Source: Calamus simplicifolius
Taxonomy: Eukaryota > Streptophyta > Magnoliopsida > Arecales > Arecaceae
DNA length: 64,000 nucleotides
Assembly: GCA_900491605.1 (NCBI GenBank)
Contig: UESW01004759.1
Location: 314,150-378,149, forward strand
Direction of reading: 5' to 3'
The notes beneath the pieces are model-generated. The model saw only the letters and a list, made by a program, of their open reading frames with translations. It did not search any database and was not told the DNA's origin. The number at the start of each line of letters is the position of its first letter. Position 1 is the stretch's first letter. Positions 23,372-35,595 of the stretch are shown piece by piece. A program made the translations under genes and the position numbers.

Positions 23372-24146
23372 TGTTGCTGCTGAAATATGTCCTCCAACTC
23401 GAGCGCGATCGAGCTTCAGCGTGGGCTCCCTCCTGGGTAGACATGCAAAAAAGTACTTGCGCGAGAGGCATTGGGGGTGGCCCTCTGCGGAAGACCCTCT
23501 GACGCTTAAGTCAGCGGAGATCAACAGCGAACAAATATGGAAAGAAGGATCCTACTGAAGAGTCTCTCCAGGATGGCCTTTCGAGAGCTCTGAGCAGAGC
23601 GTTAATGGCAGAAAGAAGGGTGAGCAGAGGTAGATGGAGAGTAGGCGAATATGCAAGTGCGTGCGTACCTCAGAAGTCGGAAGACTGTTGTATTTATAGA
23701 GGATCACCTGATTCCTTGGAGGCATCATGGGTCCGAAAGTTGTTAGGATTCGAATCAAGTTTGTTATGAGGTCAGTAAGATTCGCATCTTGTCAGTTAGA
23801 GGATCGACGGCCGGAAGAGCTGGTTGATGTCCTGAGATTCGGCGACTGTATAGGCTCTAGGGCTCTATGCACTCTCGTGGGTCCTAGGCCACTCGGGTAT
23901 AATTTCTGTTTGAATCTTACGAATTTAAACTTCCCGCACTGGATTCCGCAGAGGTGCTCGAGCGCTCGGGTCTGGCCGGGCATAAGGATAGCTCGGACTG
24001 GGACTGAGGTATAAGGATAGCTCGGACTAGGACCGAGGCATAGTGGTTGGTTCACTTCTTGCGGGAGCCGCGCAGCGAGTGGGAGTCAGGACTAATCCTA
24101 ACCTCTTGCATGGTTATTAATACAATGACGATTTTACCCCTCAACA
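23372..24146 (-). repeat. 5' LTR of C (right copy)
   Basis: Same termini as 18594-19371 and aligned throughout by eye, with scattered substitutions and short gaps. A minus-strand TATA box lies at about 23691-23698. It is followed by target duplication CTAAG. Confidence 0.9.
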
Positions 24147-24151
24147 CTAAG

Positions 24152-24444
24152 GATATACCTTCACATCAATGAAATTCCCTTCCTCCTAACAACATTAAAC
24201 GTGTACGTTGAAAGAACTACAAAGGAAAGAGATAAAGCTACACAAGAAAAAGATATTTTCTTGTATATCTTTGGGCTCACCATATAAAACATTTCCATGG
24301 AGGGAATGTAAAAGGAAGGACTGGACTCAAAATGCTGGCATGTGAAGATACGCATGGAAGGCAAAGAAGATAAAGATAAAGAGATGGTCATTGTCATCCA
24401 TTAAATACTCTTATACCATATTAAATACTTAATAATTCTGCATG
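24152..24444. other. Host spacer between C and D
   Basis: About 290 bases of non-repeat-looking DNA left between two insertions. A 78-codon open frame on the minus strand (24397-24161) has no recognisable domain. I see no supportable gene. Confidence 0.4.
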
Positions 24445-24449
24445 AGGAT

Positions 24450-25192
24450 TGATGTAGGGTAAAATCGTCACCATATCGATTGGCAGATGTGGCAGGTGGT
24501 AGGACTCACTTCTGGGCTCTGACACGCTAACCGCTGCATTCAGAAGAGGTTCACTCCATGTCGCAGAAAAAACAAGCTACGCCACCGTTAATCTCCAAAC
24601 CTCAGTAGGGTCGAGCCATCTTTGTACTCGGCAGGGCCGAGCGATCTTCGAACCTCAACAAGGCCGAGCCATCTTCATACATCTTAATACCTCGGCATGA
24701 CCGACCCAGCTCCTCAAGATCAACATCACCCTTGCCTAGATCATGCCGAACATTTCGGAGGATGAATCGCATTGGTCACTAAGATCTTAGAGCGAACCTT
24801 TCTAGACTGAAATAGGGGCCAGATACACACCCTCTCCATGATCAATGGGATTTCAGCCTTATCGGTTGCTAACTCCCTAAAACGTGCCCAAAAATTAGAT
24901 AACGACTTAGCATCTCGGCAGTGCACAAATGCTAAGTAACAAGACCCCTCTCAAGCCCTAACAGATGCCATTGATCTTCATAGATCTTCTGTGGGGCATC
25001 CTTTTGCAACAACCTTCTCCGCTCTATTTGCTTGTTGAGAGTTTTCACTGACTTAAGCATTGAAGAGTCTTTTGCAGGGGTCACCCACCTTCATTCCTGA
25101 ATGAGGACTATTTTGCAGGTCCATCAGGATGAAAGAAAGCTACCCGGATCCTGACATGCATGTCCTAAGCCGAAGAACAAAAATCTGCATCA
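24450..25192 (+). repeat. 5' LTR of D
   Basis: TGATGTAGGGTAAAATCG to CTGCATCA, 743 bp, matching 58773-59497. It contains CTCGGCAGGGCCGAG-type hairpins at about 24600-24715, the same hairpin style as the internal arrays. Confidence 0.85.
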
Positions 25193-25195
25193 GAT

Positions 25196-25213
25196 TGGTG
25201 CTAGAGGAAGGGC
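25196..25213 (+). other. Primer binding site of D
   Basis: TGGTGCTAGAGGAAGGGC starts three bases after the LTR end. It is nearly identical to the primer site of C. Confidence 0.75.
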
Positions 25214-25275
25214 CCTAAGTCCCTCAAAACTTGAACACAAGGAAAAAATGTTCAAGCAAGAAGGATACCTTCTCA

Positions 25276-26600
25276 ATGGCTAATCGCAAAAGAACAGCCA
25301 CATACGCTCTGGATCAGGCTGCCTCTCAAAAGCCTGACCCCACACTCAATACAATATCCTCACAACCGCCGCAGCCTAAGGCTTTACCGCCGCCCGCAGC
25401 CCCCGTCACCCAGGACCAGTTTGGTGTGCTGGTCCAACAAGTCAAGCCTTGACACAATTAGTGCATAGCCTCCATGGAGTCCCTCCCTCGGCTGCGTCTA
25501 CTCAGCAACATCTCAGTGGAGTAGCTGCACCGGTCCAACTGATAGCTCCTCCACCTGATCAACTTGAGGCTACAAGCCTCCCACAGCAGCCTAGCTACGA
25601 GGTAGAAGCGGAGCCCGCTCTATAGAAGGGCAGAGACAGGAGTCTACCTCGGCCTCACCGAGCCGCTCCTTGTCTCTAATCTCCTCACACCATGATTCGA
25701 TGCTGTGGCCACGATCTCCCTATCCAGCCTCTCCAACTGTTTGGAATGAGGCGATGGAGCGAAGAATCCAAGAGATACGCCTAGAGTTAGACATTGTCAA
25801 GCACGCGTCTCATCGAGAGCCACGGGTGGATCAGGGTCCATCCTTCATCGATAAGATTATGAAAGAGGCATTCCCATCACACATCAAGCTCCTTTCCATC
25901 GATTCGTACAATGGGACCACTAACCCCGATGAACATCAGAGTAGCTTCTGATCCATCATGTTGTTTCACGAAGCCTCAGATGCAATCATGTGCTGGACCT
26001 TTCCCTCAACTCTTTGAGGGTTTTCCAGAATATGATTCGGCACCTTGAAGCCAAACTCCATTAACTCATTCTACAAACTGGGTTGCTCATTCACCAGCTA
26101 GTTCATCAGCAGCCATCGCCACCGATGGAGGTCAGACTCCCTCTCTAAAATAAAGCAGAGAAAGGAGGAGTCTTTGAAGAGTTTCTTAGGCCATTTCAAT
26201 GCGCCCATGCTGAAGGTTGACCATCTCAGTCACAAGGTAGAAGAAGGAAAAGAAGAGCTCGAAAAGAAGCCAATCGGCTTGCCCTGCGAGCCCTCCTCAT
26301 CCTTAGAGGGTTCTATCACTGAGGTAGCATACCAGAAGCTCAGCACGAAGATTAAATCAGTTCACCCCACTCACCATGTCCTGGGCATAAATACTAATGG
26401 AGATCGAGCATCAACTCCCTCGACCAAGGCCTCTCGAGGAAACATGGCTTGGAGGAACATGACCAAGTATTGCCAATATTATCGTAACTACGACCATGAT
26501 ACAGAGGAATGTTGGCAGCTGAGGCAAGAGATCAAATAACTCATCCGCCGAGGGAGGCTGAAGCAATACAGAGGAGCCTTAGAGGCAAAAAAATAGAGTA
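25276..26600 (+). pseudogene. gag: gag of D, damaged
   Basis: ATG at 25276 (MANRKRTATYALDQ) opens a gag related to that of C: proline-rich linker, VTQDQFGVLVQQV helix, then the block IKLLSIDSYNGTTNPDEH near 25890. LKSFLGHFN-like sequence (MKSFLGHFNAPM) is at 26174. A zinc knuckle remnant, CQYYRNYDHDTEEC, lies near 26482-26523; its second cysteine is tyrosine, so it would not bind zinc normally. Frame breaks lie near 25450, 25620, 25950 and 26170. Gag leads on to the protease, where B is inserted. Confidence 0.85.
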
Positions 26601-26762
26601 GAATGTTCACCTGAGCTTCGATAACAACCTTCGCCGAATCCACCAGCTGTTGGCAATGTTAATATGATTGCCATGGTCAGTTCATCCCAAGGTCAGCCGA
26701 ATGAAGGAGAGAACCTACCTAAGAGGATTCGGTGCGAAGGGCTCACATTCTTAGATGAAGAC

Positions 26763-28262
26763 TGTTGACTCACTTATTGATTTTGATGATTAACAAAAGC
26801 CATGAGTATATTCTTATATTACTAATGAAATTAATAAGTATTTCAGGAATTTAGAAAGGTAAATCATTCAAATTTTATATAGAAAATTGGTTTGAATCAG
26901 TTTTTATTGGTACATGTCAAAGTTCAGAAGTTAGAGCCGATACCCACAGTCATTAGAGCCGACTCCAGAGCATATCGGAACAGTTTAACACTTTCGACAT
27001 GGTTTAGAGTCGACACCTGAAAAGTTAGAGCCGACTCTAACCTGAGATACAAAGAACTGTTTTCTGCTTCAGAATTTAGAGTCCACACATGAAGATTTAG
27101 AGCCGACTCTAACATGAGAACAGAGACTATTTTTTGGAATATTGCTAAGCCGACACCCCAGAGATTAGAGCCGACTCCAGCTCGCGATGTGTCGACACCA
27201 TAGAATCTTGGAGCTGACTCCACGATGAACTTTTTATTACTATTTTTGGAAACCCGACTTAGAGCCGACGCCTTGAAAAGTTGGAGACGACTCCAATATG
27301 TCAGAGTCATTTTTAAATTTATCAGAATCAGCTCTAATGGTCATATTTCTTCACCTACTCTTCAACGGCTCTATTTCTTTGCGTGAGGAACTAATCCAAG
27401 TACATTTCAACAACTATTTTTCACCAAATCAAAGATTAAAAGAGATTATAAAAAGAGGTTCCGACCATTCAAAATAAAGAAGAGAAGAAATAGAGAGAAA
27501 TCAAGAAATTTCAAAGAGAAAAATCTCTGTGTCAAAGCCTAACTATTGTAAAGAGATAGAAGAGAAATCCAAAAGCCTTCCAAGATCAAATCCGGAGGAT
27601 TTTCATCGATTTGAAGAAGAAAAGCAAGAGCCCTAAATCTTCAACCTTCTCTTCACCGAGCCTTTTTCAAGAATCAGAGTTCAAGCCTCGATAGTTCATT
27701 TAGAAAGAAGAGGAAAAGAAGAAAAGAAGAAAAGCTCAACTTTAAACAACTTCAAATCAGGCTTTTCTATTCTCATTTTACTCATATTGTTTATTTGCTT
27801 ATTTGAGAGCTTTTAATGTGCTGTAAACACATATTTGAGTTGTTTGTTCTCTGATTCAATCAGAGGGATTGAATCAGTTGAGGTAGTTGACCTCGGGCAA
27901 GCTAAGATTAGCTTGTGTTAGATTTTATGCTGGTGAACCTGTGAAAACTGGCTGGTTCGTTGTGACCCTGTTGTAAAACAATAAGTTTGAGTTGTGATCT
28001 TGCAAAATAACTCAGTTGTAATCAGGGTGATTATAGTAGACCCAAGAGTTGCTTGGGAGTGGATGTAGGTGTAGCTAACACCGAACCACTATAAACCTTG
28101 TGTGTTTGTCGTGCTTATCTCTCTCTCTTCTTTTATATTATGCTCAGCATTTATTATATCACTTTACTTGTGCATATAAATCTTATGAAATTAGTTTTAA
28201 GTGTAAAATTTTTAAAGAACCCAATTCACCCTCCCCCTCTTGGGTTGCCATCTGGGCCAACA
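26763..28262 (+). repeat. 5' LTR of B
   Basis: TGTTGACTCACTTATTG to CATCTGGGCCAACA. U3 at about 26930-27340 holds about 12 palindromic motifs arranged as alternating GAGCCGACACC and GAGCCGACTCC variants. TATA box TATAAAAAG is at 27447-27455. Confidence 0.93.
27447..27455 (+). promoter_or_regulatory. TATA box in the 5' LTR of B
   Basis: TATAAAAAG lies about 100 bases downstream of the palindrome cluster and is followed by a purine-rich leader. Position matches A and F. Confidence 0.7.
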
Positions 28263-28264
28263 AT

Positions 28265-28276
28265 TGGTATCAGAGC
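28265..28276 (+). other. Primer binding site of B
   Basis: TGGTATCAGAGC, complementary to the 3' end of initiator tRNA-Met, starts two bases (AT) after the LTR. Confidence 0.95.
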
Positions 28277-28323
28277 TTGTGCTCATTTCGGCTTGATCTA
28301 ACAATCAAGAGCTAAAGATCCAA

Positions 28324-29960
28324 ATGGCAGCTCAAGCTGGATCATCTTTTTCTGAGGGTCAATCCATAAACCGATCATCTTTGTTTAGTAGCACAAACTA
28401 TTCATATTAGAAAGCAAGAATGAGGATTTTATTCAAGCTTTAGACTATGAATTATGGAGTGTCATTATCAATGGTCCTAGCACTCCCACACACAGTAGAC
28501 AGATCTATTGTTCCTAAGCCCGAAAGGGATTAGAATGAAAATGATAGGAAAATGGTTTAGCTCAATGCCAAGGCCATGAATGTCCTATACTATTCTTTGG
28601 ACGTAAATGAATTCAATAGAATATCTACTTGTATCTTAGCCAAAGAAATATGGGATAGGTTAGAAGTTACTTATGAGGGTACCAACCAAGTTAAAGAAGC
28701 CAAAATTGACATTTTGGTGCATAAATATGAACTTTTCAGCATGGAACAAAATGAATCAATTGCGTGCATGTATACTAGATTTACTGATATAGTAAATGGA
28801 TTGATAAGTCTTGGTAAGACCTATACTAACTCTGAATTTGTGCAAAAAATTCTTAGGTCTCTTCCAAGATCATGGGAAGCTAAAGTGATAGCAATCCAAG
28901 AAGCCAAAGATCTGAATATTCTACCTTTAGAGGAGCTACTTGGATCCCTTATGACCCATGAGCTTACGATGAAGCAACATCAAGAAGAAGATGTAAAAAA
29001 GAAAAGAACAATTGCACTCAAAGCTGCAGAAAATGAAAAGAGCAGCAGCGAAGAAGAAGATGATGAGATGCTCGCCTTGCAAAGAAATTTAAAAAATTTA
29101 TGCAAAGAAGGAGACCCTTCCACAAGAGAAAACCTGGTATTAAAATGGAAGGAGAAAGGGAAAAGGACAAGGATAAGGATAAGGATCCCTTGATATGTTA
29201 CGAATGTAAGAAACCGAGACATTTCAGATCAGAATGTCCTCAACTCAAGAAGGGATACAAAAAGAAGAAAAAAGCTTATATTGCAACTTGGAGTGACAAC
29301 AAGGAATCTTTATCTGAAGAGGATCAAAAAGAGGTTGCCAACATATGCTTCATGGCAAATGATGAAAGTGAGGTAAATTCTAAAACCCCCAATGATGATT
29401 TTACTTTTGATGAATTTTATGATGCTTTTAATGAATTAGTTAGTGATTTCAAGATTTTGAGAACCAAAAACAAAACTTTGAAAACTGAAAACTTAGATCT
29501 TCTCAAAAAGAAAAATGAACTAGTTCTTGAGATTAAAAATTTAAAATCTGAAAAGAAAGACATATTAAAAGAAAAGAATCAATTTCTGCTGAAAATCTTA
29601 ATTTAAAGAAAGAAATTAAAAAATATAAGAATATTGTTGATAAATTACAAATAGCTCAAAAAGCTTAATCTACTTTTGAACAATCAAAGAGCTGTGTTTA
29701 ACAAAGCTGGTTTAGGATATAGACCACATATGAAATAAAAATGTGTCAACAATTTCTTCATAAAGAAACCAATCAAAAATGATATGTCATGTTACCATTG
29801 TAGCAAAAAGGAACATAAATCTTATGAATGTAATTACAAAATGTCTCATAAGAATTTAAATCATAAAGGTAAGAAAATATGGGTTCCAAAAGGAACGATA
29901 TTTATTGCTACTAACCATAAAGGACCCAAGAAGGCTTGGGTACCTAAACAAAAGATTTGA
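28324..29960 (+). pseudogene. gag: gag of B, damaged
   Basis: ATG at 28324 (MAAQAGSSFSEG). Codon 29 is TAG (28408-28410), where F has tryptophan; further TAG stops lie near 28532 and 28558. The capsid domain is then open from about 28576 to 29090. Knuckle CYECKKPRHFRSEC lies near 29198-29239 and the coiled-coil region at about 29400-29650. A second knuckle-like CHYCSKKEHKSYEC lies near 29790-29835. The last segment reads WVPKQKI and then TGA at 29958-29960. Gag coiled coils are a Sirevirus feature; their role is not evident from sequence alone. Confidence 0.88.
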
Positions 29961-32900
29961 TTGCCTTGCAGGAGTGTCTTGCGGCCAAAGGATCAAAAAG
30001 AAAATGGTATCTTGATAGTGGCTGCTCAAGACACATGATGGATGACAAGGAGCAATTCATCACCCTTGAAGCTAAAAGAGGAGTTGTAACTTTTGGAGAT
30101 AATGGCAAAGGCCAAATCATGGGCTTTGGTAAAATTTAAATCACTCTATCCACTTTTATTGAAAATATTTTATATGTAGATGGATTAAAGCATAATTTAA
30201 TTAGCATTAGCCAACTTTGTGATAAAGGTTTCAAAATTTTCTTTGAAGCTTCTATCTGCACTGTATCAAATCCCATTGACAATAGCATTATATTTATTGA
30301 AAATAGAAATGGCAATGTATACTTAATTGATTTGGATAATTTGTCTACTAGTAACCATTGCCTAATTGCTGATAATGCTAAGGTAAATGAGATTGGATGG
30401 CTATGGCATCGTAGACTAGGTCATGCAAGCACACACTTAATTTCAACATTACTTAGAATGGATTTAGTTAAAAGACTTCCAAAACTAGATTTTAAAAACA
30501 ATAGAATTTATGATGCATGTCAATTTGGAAAACAAACTAGGAACTCTTTCAAATCTAAAAATATTGTTTCCACCACTAGGCCACTCGAGCTACTACATAT
30601 GAACCTTTTTGGACCTACTAGAATCACTAGTCTAGAGGAAGAAATATGGTCTTATGATAGTAGATGATTACTCTAGATTCACTTGGGTATTATTTTTAGC
30701 TCATAAAGATGAGACTTTCTCTATATTTCTGAAATTCTTTAAGAAATTCACAAATGAGAAAAACACCACCATACTGTCTCTTAGAAGTGATCATAGAACT
30801 AAATTTGAAAATTATTTATTTAAAATTTTTGCTTTGAAAATAGTATTCATCATAACTTCTCAGCACCTAGAACACCTCAACAAAATGGAGTTGTAGAAAG
30901 AAAAAATAGAACTTTAGAAGACATGGCCCGTACCATGCTATGTGAAAGCCAACTCCAAAGTATTTCTGGGCGGAAGCTATAAACACAGCATATTACATCC
31001 TAAATAGAGCCTTAATTAGATCAATCCTTAAGAAAACTCCCTATGAACTATGGCATAATAGGAAACCTAATATTAGTTATTTTCATGCATTTGGTTGTCG
31101 ATGTTTCATTCATAATAATAGTAAAGACAATCTTGGAAAGTTTGACATAAAATCTCATGAAGGTATATTTTTAGGATATTCTACTTCTAGCAAAGCTTAT
31201 AGAGTATTTAATAAGAAATATTTAATTATAGAAGAGTCAATTCATGTAGTATTTGATGAGTCTTTAGCATCAAGTTATGAAAAGATAGATGATGAGGAAG
31301 ATACAAATTTGCTTGAAAGAGATATTGAAAAATTGAATGTGGATGTATCTTCAGATAATGAACCAAAAGCTAAGGATGATAACTTACCTAAGGATGATGG
31401 TATTGATACTACTCGTAATGATGTAGATCTACCTAGAGATTGGAGATATGCTTATGATCATCCAAAGGACTTAATCATAGGCGATCCATCTCAAGGAGTA
31501 AGAACTATATCATCAATGAGGAACATCAATAATCATCTTGCATTTGTATCTCATATAGAACCAAAGACTATTGAGGAAGCCGAAAAAGATAGTAATTGGA
31601 TGTTAGCTATGCAAGAGGAATTAAATCAATTTACTAGGAATAAAGTATGGACCCTAGTTGATAGACCCAAAGGTCATCCTGTTATAGGATCTAAATGGGT
31701 ATTTAGAAATAAATTAGATGAAAATGATATTATTATTATAAATAAATTTAGATTAGTTGCAAAAGGATATAATCAGGAAGAAAGAATTGATTTTGATGAA
31801 ACCTTTGCACCTGTTGCTAGATTAGAGGCCATTAGATTATTACTTGCATTCGCATGTCATATGAACATTAACTTATTTCAAATGGATGTGAAAAGTGCAT
31901 CTTTAAATGGTTTTATAAATGAGAAAGTTCTTGTTGAACAACCACCTAGTTTTGAAGATCATGAATTTTTAAATCATGTTTTTAAACTACACAAAGCACT
32001 TTATGGTTTAAAACAAGCACCTAGAGCTTGGTATGATAGACTAAGTAAATTTCTAATTGAAAATGATTTATCTAGAGGAAATGTTGATAAAACCCTGTTT
32101 TTGAAAAGAAAAGATAAAGACTTATTGGTAGTATAAATCTATGTAGATGATATTGTATTCGGTGCTACTAACAATCTTCTTTGTCAAGATTTTGCAAAGT
32201 TAATGCATGGTGAATTTGAGATGAGCATGATGAAAGAACTAAACTTCTTCCTTGACTTCAAATCAAATAAGCAAGAGAGGGAATTTTCATCAACCAAACA
32301 AAGTACACTAAAGAAATTTTAAGAAGTTTGGTATGGAATCAGTTAAACCTCTTGGAACACCTATAAGTCCTTCATGCGAACTCGATAAAGATGAAGATGG
32401 TAAGCAAATTGATCAAAAATATTATAGAGGTATGATTGGTTCTCTACTTTATTTAACATCAAGTAGACCTGATATTATGTTTGCTGTATGCTTATGTGCT
32501 AGTATCAGTCTGAACCTAAAGAATCTCACTTAATTGCTATAAAAATAATTCTTAGATATTTAAATAGAACTAAAAATGTAGGATTATGGAACTCTAGAGA
32601 CTCAACATTAAATTTGATTGCATATTCTGATTCTGATTTTGCTAGCTGTAAATTAGATAGAAAAAGTACAAGTGGTGCATGCCAATTTTTAGGTAGTAAC
32701 TTAATCTCTTGGTTTAGCAAAAAGCAAAATTCGTTGCATTATCAACTGCTGAAGCTGAATATGTTGCAGCTGGAAGTTGCTGTGCTCAAATTTTTTGGAT
32801 TAAGCAACAACTTGAAGATTATGGTATAACACCTGATAAAACTCCAATTAGATGTGATAACACTAGTGCAATAAACCTAACTAAAAATCCTATTCCACAC

Positions 32901-33082
32901 TCAAGAACTAAACACATTGAAATAAGACATCATTTCATTAGAGAACATGTAGCTAATAATGATGTTTGTCTTGATTATGTATGCACTGATAAACAATTAG
33001 CTAATATATTTACAAAACCCTAAGTGAAGAGAGATTTTGTTATCTTAGAGGAGAATTAGGAGTCTGTGATCCATCGGAATGA
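29961..33082 (+). pseudogene. pol: pol of B, damaged
   Basis: Protease WYLDSGCSRHMM is near 30005. The integrase zinc region (LWHRRLGHAS) is near 30400. Integrase core fragments lie at 30590-30910; the usual LLHMDLFGP reads LLHMNLFGP here, so a catalytic aspartate is changed to asparagine. RT covers 31550-32330, with YGLKQAPRAWY at about 32002. YVDD lies just after an in-frame TAA near 32134. RNase H covers 32600-32960. The pol stop is TGA 33080-33082. Frame changes lie near 30140, 30640, 30830, 32260, 32320, 32500 and 32730. A region 31309-32136 stays open for 275 codons. Confidence 0.9.
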
Positions 33083-33274
33083 TTTTAAATCTCCTAGGAA
33101 TGACTATATAGAATTCAATTATTTTCTTAAAAATTTTCTTATGATTCTAAGAAAATTTATCTAGATATTTGAACCTCTTGATTCACCATATTCTAAGGAA
33201 GGTTTATCCAAAATTGATTATATTTTGACAAGTTTTAGATTCTTTAAAACTCTCTTTTTCACTGAAACTGTCTT

Positions 33275-33490
33275 AGAGCCGACACCACTGATGTTGGAAT
33301 CGACTCTAGTTTTGTTTGCTCTCTATTTGTGATTTTGGAGCCGACACCTGCCTTTGCGGAGCCGACTCTATTTCGGGCACTGACTGTGTTAGCGACTTGG
33401 AGTCGACACCTCAACTTGCGGGAGCCAACACCTTGTGGTCCAATTTTAACTATTTTAGGGCAGAGTCGACACCTCTTCATTTCTATTCGA
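33275..33490 (+). repeat. Palindromic cluster in the pol/env-like spacer of B
   Basis: About seven GAG[T/C]CGAC[A/T]CC variants between pol and env-like, in the same alternating style as the LTR of B. It includes the conserved TTTTAGGGCAG (33453-33463), followed by AGTCGACACC. Confidence 0.82.
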
Positions 33491-33566
33491 CTCCAAACCT
33501 TTCTAAAATCTTCTCCACTCATCCCAAAACCTAGAATCCCTAAAATTCATCCTTTCCTAGCATCAA

Positions 33567-34965
33567 ATGGCACCCAAATGCTGCGCATCAGCCTTTGGAG
33601 TGGCAACGACGACGGGAAGGAGAACGACAAGGCGTCCGGCGAGACAATCGTCACCTAGCTCTCTTCCACATCGTCATCCTCAACTCTAAGCGCAATTCCC
33701 AGTCCACCTTCTCCCCGGATCGATCTCCTAGCCGGGAAGGTCATCACAATGGGAAGAAAGGTTGATTTTAGCTTTTTTGAAGCGGAAGGTTTCACATTAG
33801 GGAGACAACTCAAGGAAATGGGTTAGGAAAAGGTATGTTCTTTGGACGTCCCTACCTACCTAGCTCTAGTGAAAGACTTTTATCATAATTTGGCAAAAGG
33901 AGATGGAGGTATAATCAGTCATGTTAGAGGAACAAGAATTCATTTGACTTAGAAATATTGGGAAATTTATTAGAGATTGGTTGTTGGTTTGATAGCTAAT
34001 TCTCACAGTGATAGAGGTGAGGCCTTATCTAGGATTCTTGGTAGAGATGTGACAGAATTTGAAGAAGTTAGGGCAAACCAATTACCCTTGGAACTGAGGC
34101 TTTTACACAATATTTACAGTAGGATTCTATTCCCTAAAACTGGAAGATTCGAATATGTATCTGAGAGAGACATTGTTGTCATGGATTGTGTTGTTACTGG
34201 TCAACCCATAAACTTAGCTGGTATGATGATTAGCTACATGGCCGAGGCAAGTAGTAAGAAAAGATCAACATTGCCTTATGGAATGATATTAACTATGGCA
34301 TTTCAAATTTAAGGTGTGAACATTCTGGATAATGAGCCTATGAAGAATCTAAGACATACGACTACTACAACAGTGCAACTCTACACCGTATGGGCTTTAT
34401 GAAAGTTAATGGGCATTGGGAGAGAAAAGGACAAATTGATGAAAGGGCAGCTGAGGTTGAGACTGCAGTCCCTGGTCCCTCAGAGGCAAGACCGTCTGTG
34501 AGGCATTCTTCGCCAAGACCTAGCAGTTAAGCACCCCCAGCAGCACCAGCTCCAGCCCCCACAACCTTTACTCAAGTATCCTCTGGATTTTCTAAGAAAC
34601 AGTTAGAACAGCTTAAAGCCTTATTTGTAGATCATGAAGTCAAGATTAAGAATGAAGTAGAAAGTCAACTCTTGGGGATAAGGCAGCTTTACTATTCATT
34701 GGAAGATAAAGTTAGTGTGATTGAGTCATCACTAAGCTCATCCTCAGTTACCTTAAAGATAGACCTAAAGCTGATATTTGACAAAATCAAGGACATAGGA
34801 GGTGACTCAAACATTTACTCTAAATGCAATGCTGAACTTCAAGAGAAAGTTACAATTGCTGCTGCTTTAGTTGAGAAAATATTGAATGATTTTATGAAGA
34901 TTAAGAAAAAGAAATGGGGCAGATCTTAGAGGAACTTAAGAAGATTTTGAGATGATCCAAGCCAA
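33567..34965 (+). pseudogene. env-like third ORF of B, damaged
   Basis: Starts at MAPK (ATG 33567) with an arginine/serine-rich N-terminus. GRKVDFSFFEAEGF is near 33760, LELRLLHNIYSRILFPKTG near 34090 and ERDIVVMDCVVTGQP near 34166. An alanine/proline-rich stretch lies near 34530-34570. The C-terminal coiled-coil region (34590-34925) is open in one frame from 34672. One TAG replaces tryptophan near 33825. The same ORF exists in A and F. The core resembles a putative plant transposon protein domain (from memory). No membrane segment or signal peptide is obvious, so the env label is positional only. Confidence 0.78.
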
Positions 34966-35284
34966 GCCAATTCAACTCCAATCCAGTCAAATTCAAGTTT
35001 TCTTTAGTTTTTTAGTTTGTAACTAGGATAAATGATGTATTTTGATGCTTTGATGTATTTTGTAGTGACTAAATGAATATATATGAATGATGTAGTGATG
35101 TATTTTGTAATGACTTAATGAATATTTGGATGTAATGATTTTGTACTCAATGAATATCATATGAAGTCAATCTTGATACTTGAATTTTGATTTAAGCATT
35201 GATTTTGATGTTGAGTTACTCAATTCTTGCATTTGATGTTGATTTAAACAATATGCATCTTCTTCTTAACCTTTTTGTTGATAA

Positions 35285-35595
35285 CAAAAAAGGGGGAGAA
35301 AGAGTGTTTGTATATGTATATGCATGGAACAATTAAAGAGTGTATGTACTTATATATGCATGGAGCTATGTTAAATGAAATTAATGTTAAATGGAATTAA
35401 AATATGCATGAGGAAAAGAATGAATGTATATGCATGGAATTTAAATGAACTTAAATTAGTTATTATATGCACATCCATAGGGGGAGCTACCTCATTTAGG
35501 GGAGCTTAACTATGAGAACTTACTTATTTTGATAATTATGCATTAATTGATTATGCATATACTCAATGTTTTTGTCATCATCAAAAAGGGAGAGA
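35285..35595 (+). promoter_or_regulatory. Multiple polypurine tracts of B
   Basis: AAAAAAGGGGGAGAAAGAG (about 35286-35304), GGGGGAG (35480-35486), GGGGAG (about 35499-35504) and the LTR-adjacent AAAAAGGGAGAG (35583-35594). Same order as in A and F. Confidence 0.78.

Larger units (their letters stand above)
18589..24151 (-). mobile_element. Ty3/gypsy-derived element C lacking most of pol
   Basis: Element C (18594-24146) has LTRs of 778 and 775 bp and target duplication CTAAG (18589-18593 and 24147-24151). It reads on the minus strand: 5' LTR at the right, primer site, gag, a joined integrase C-terminal tail, a long hairpin-repeat array and a purine tract next to the left LTR. Protease, RT, RNase H and the integrase core are absent. 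Gag and primer site resemble those of element D, so C looks like an internally deleted relative of a D-like element. Confidence 0.92.
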
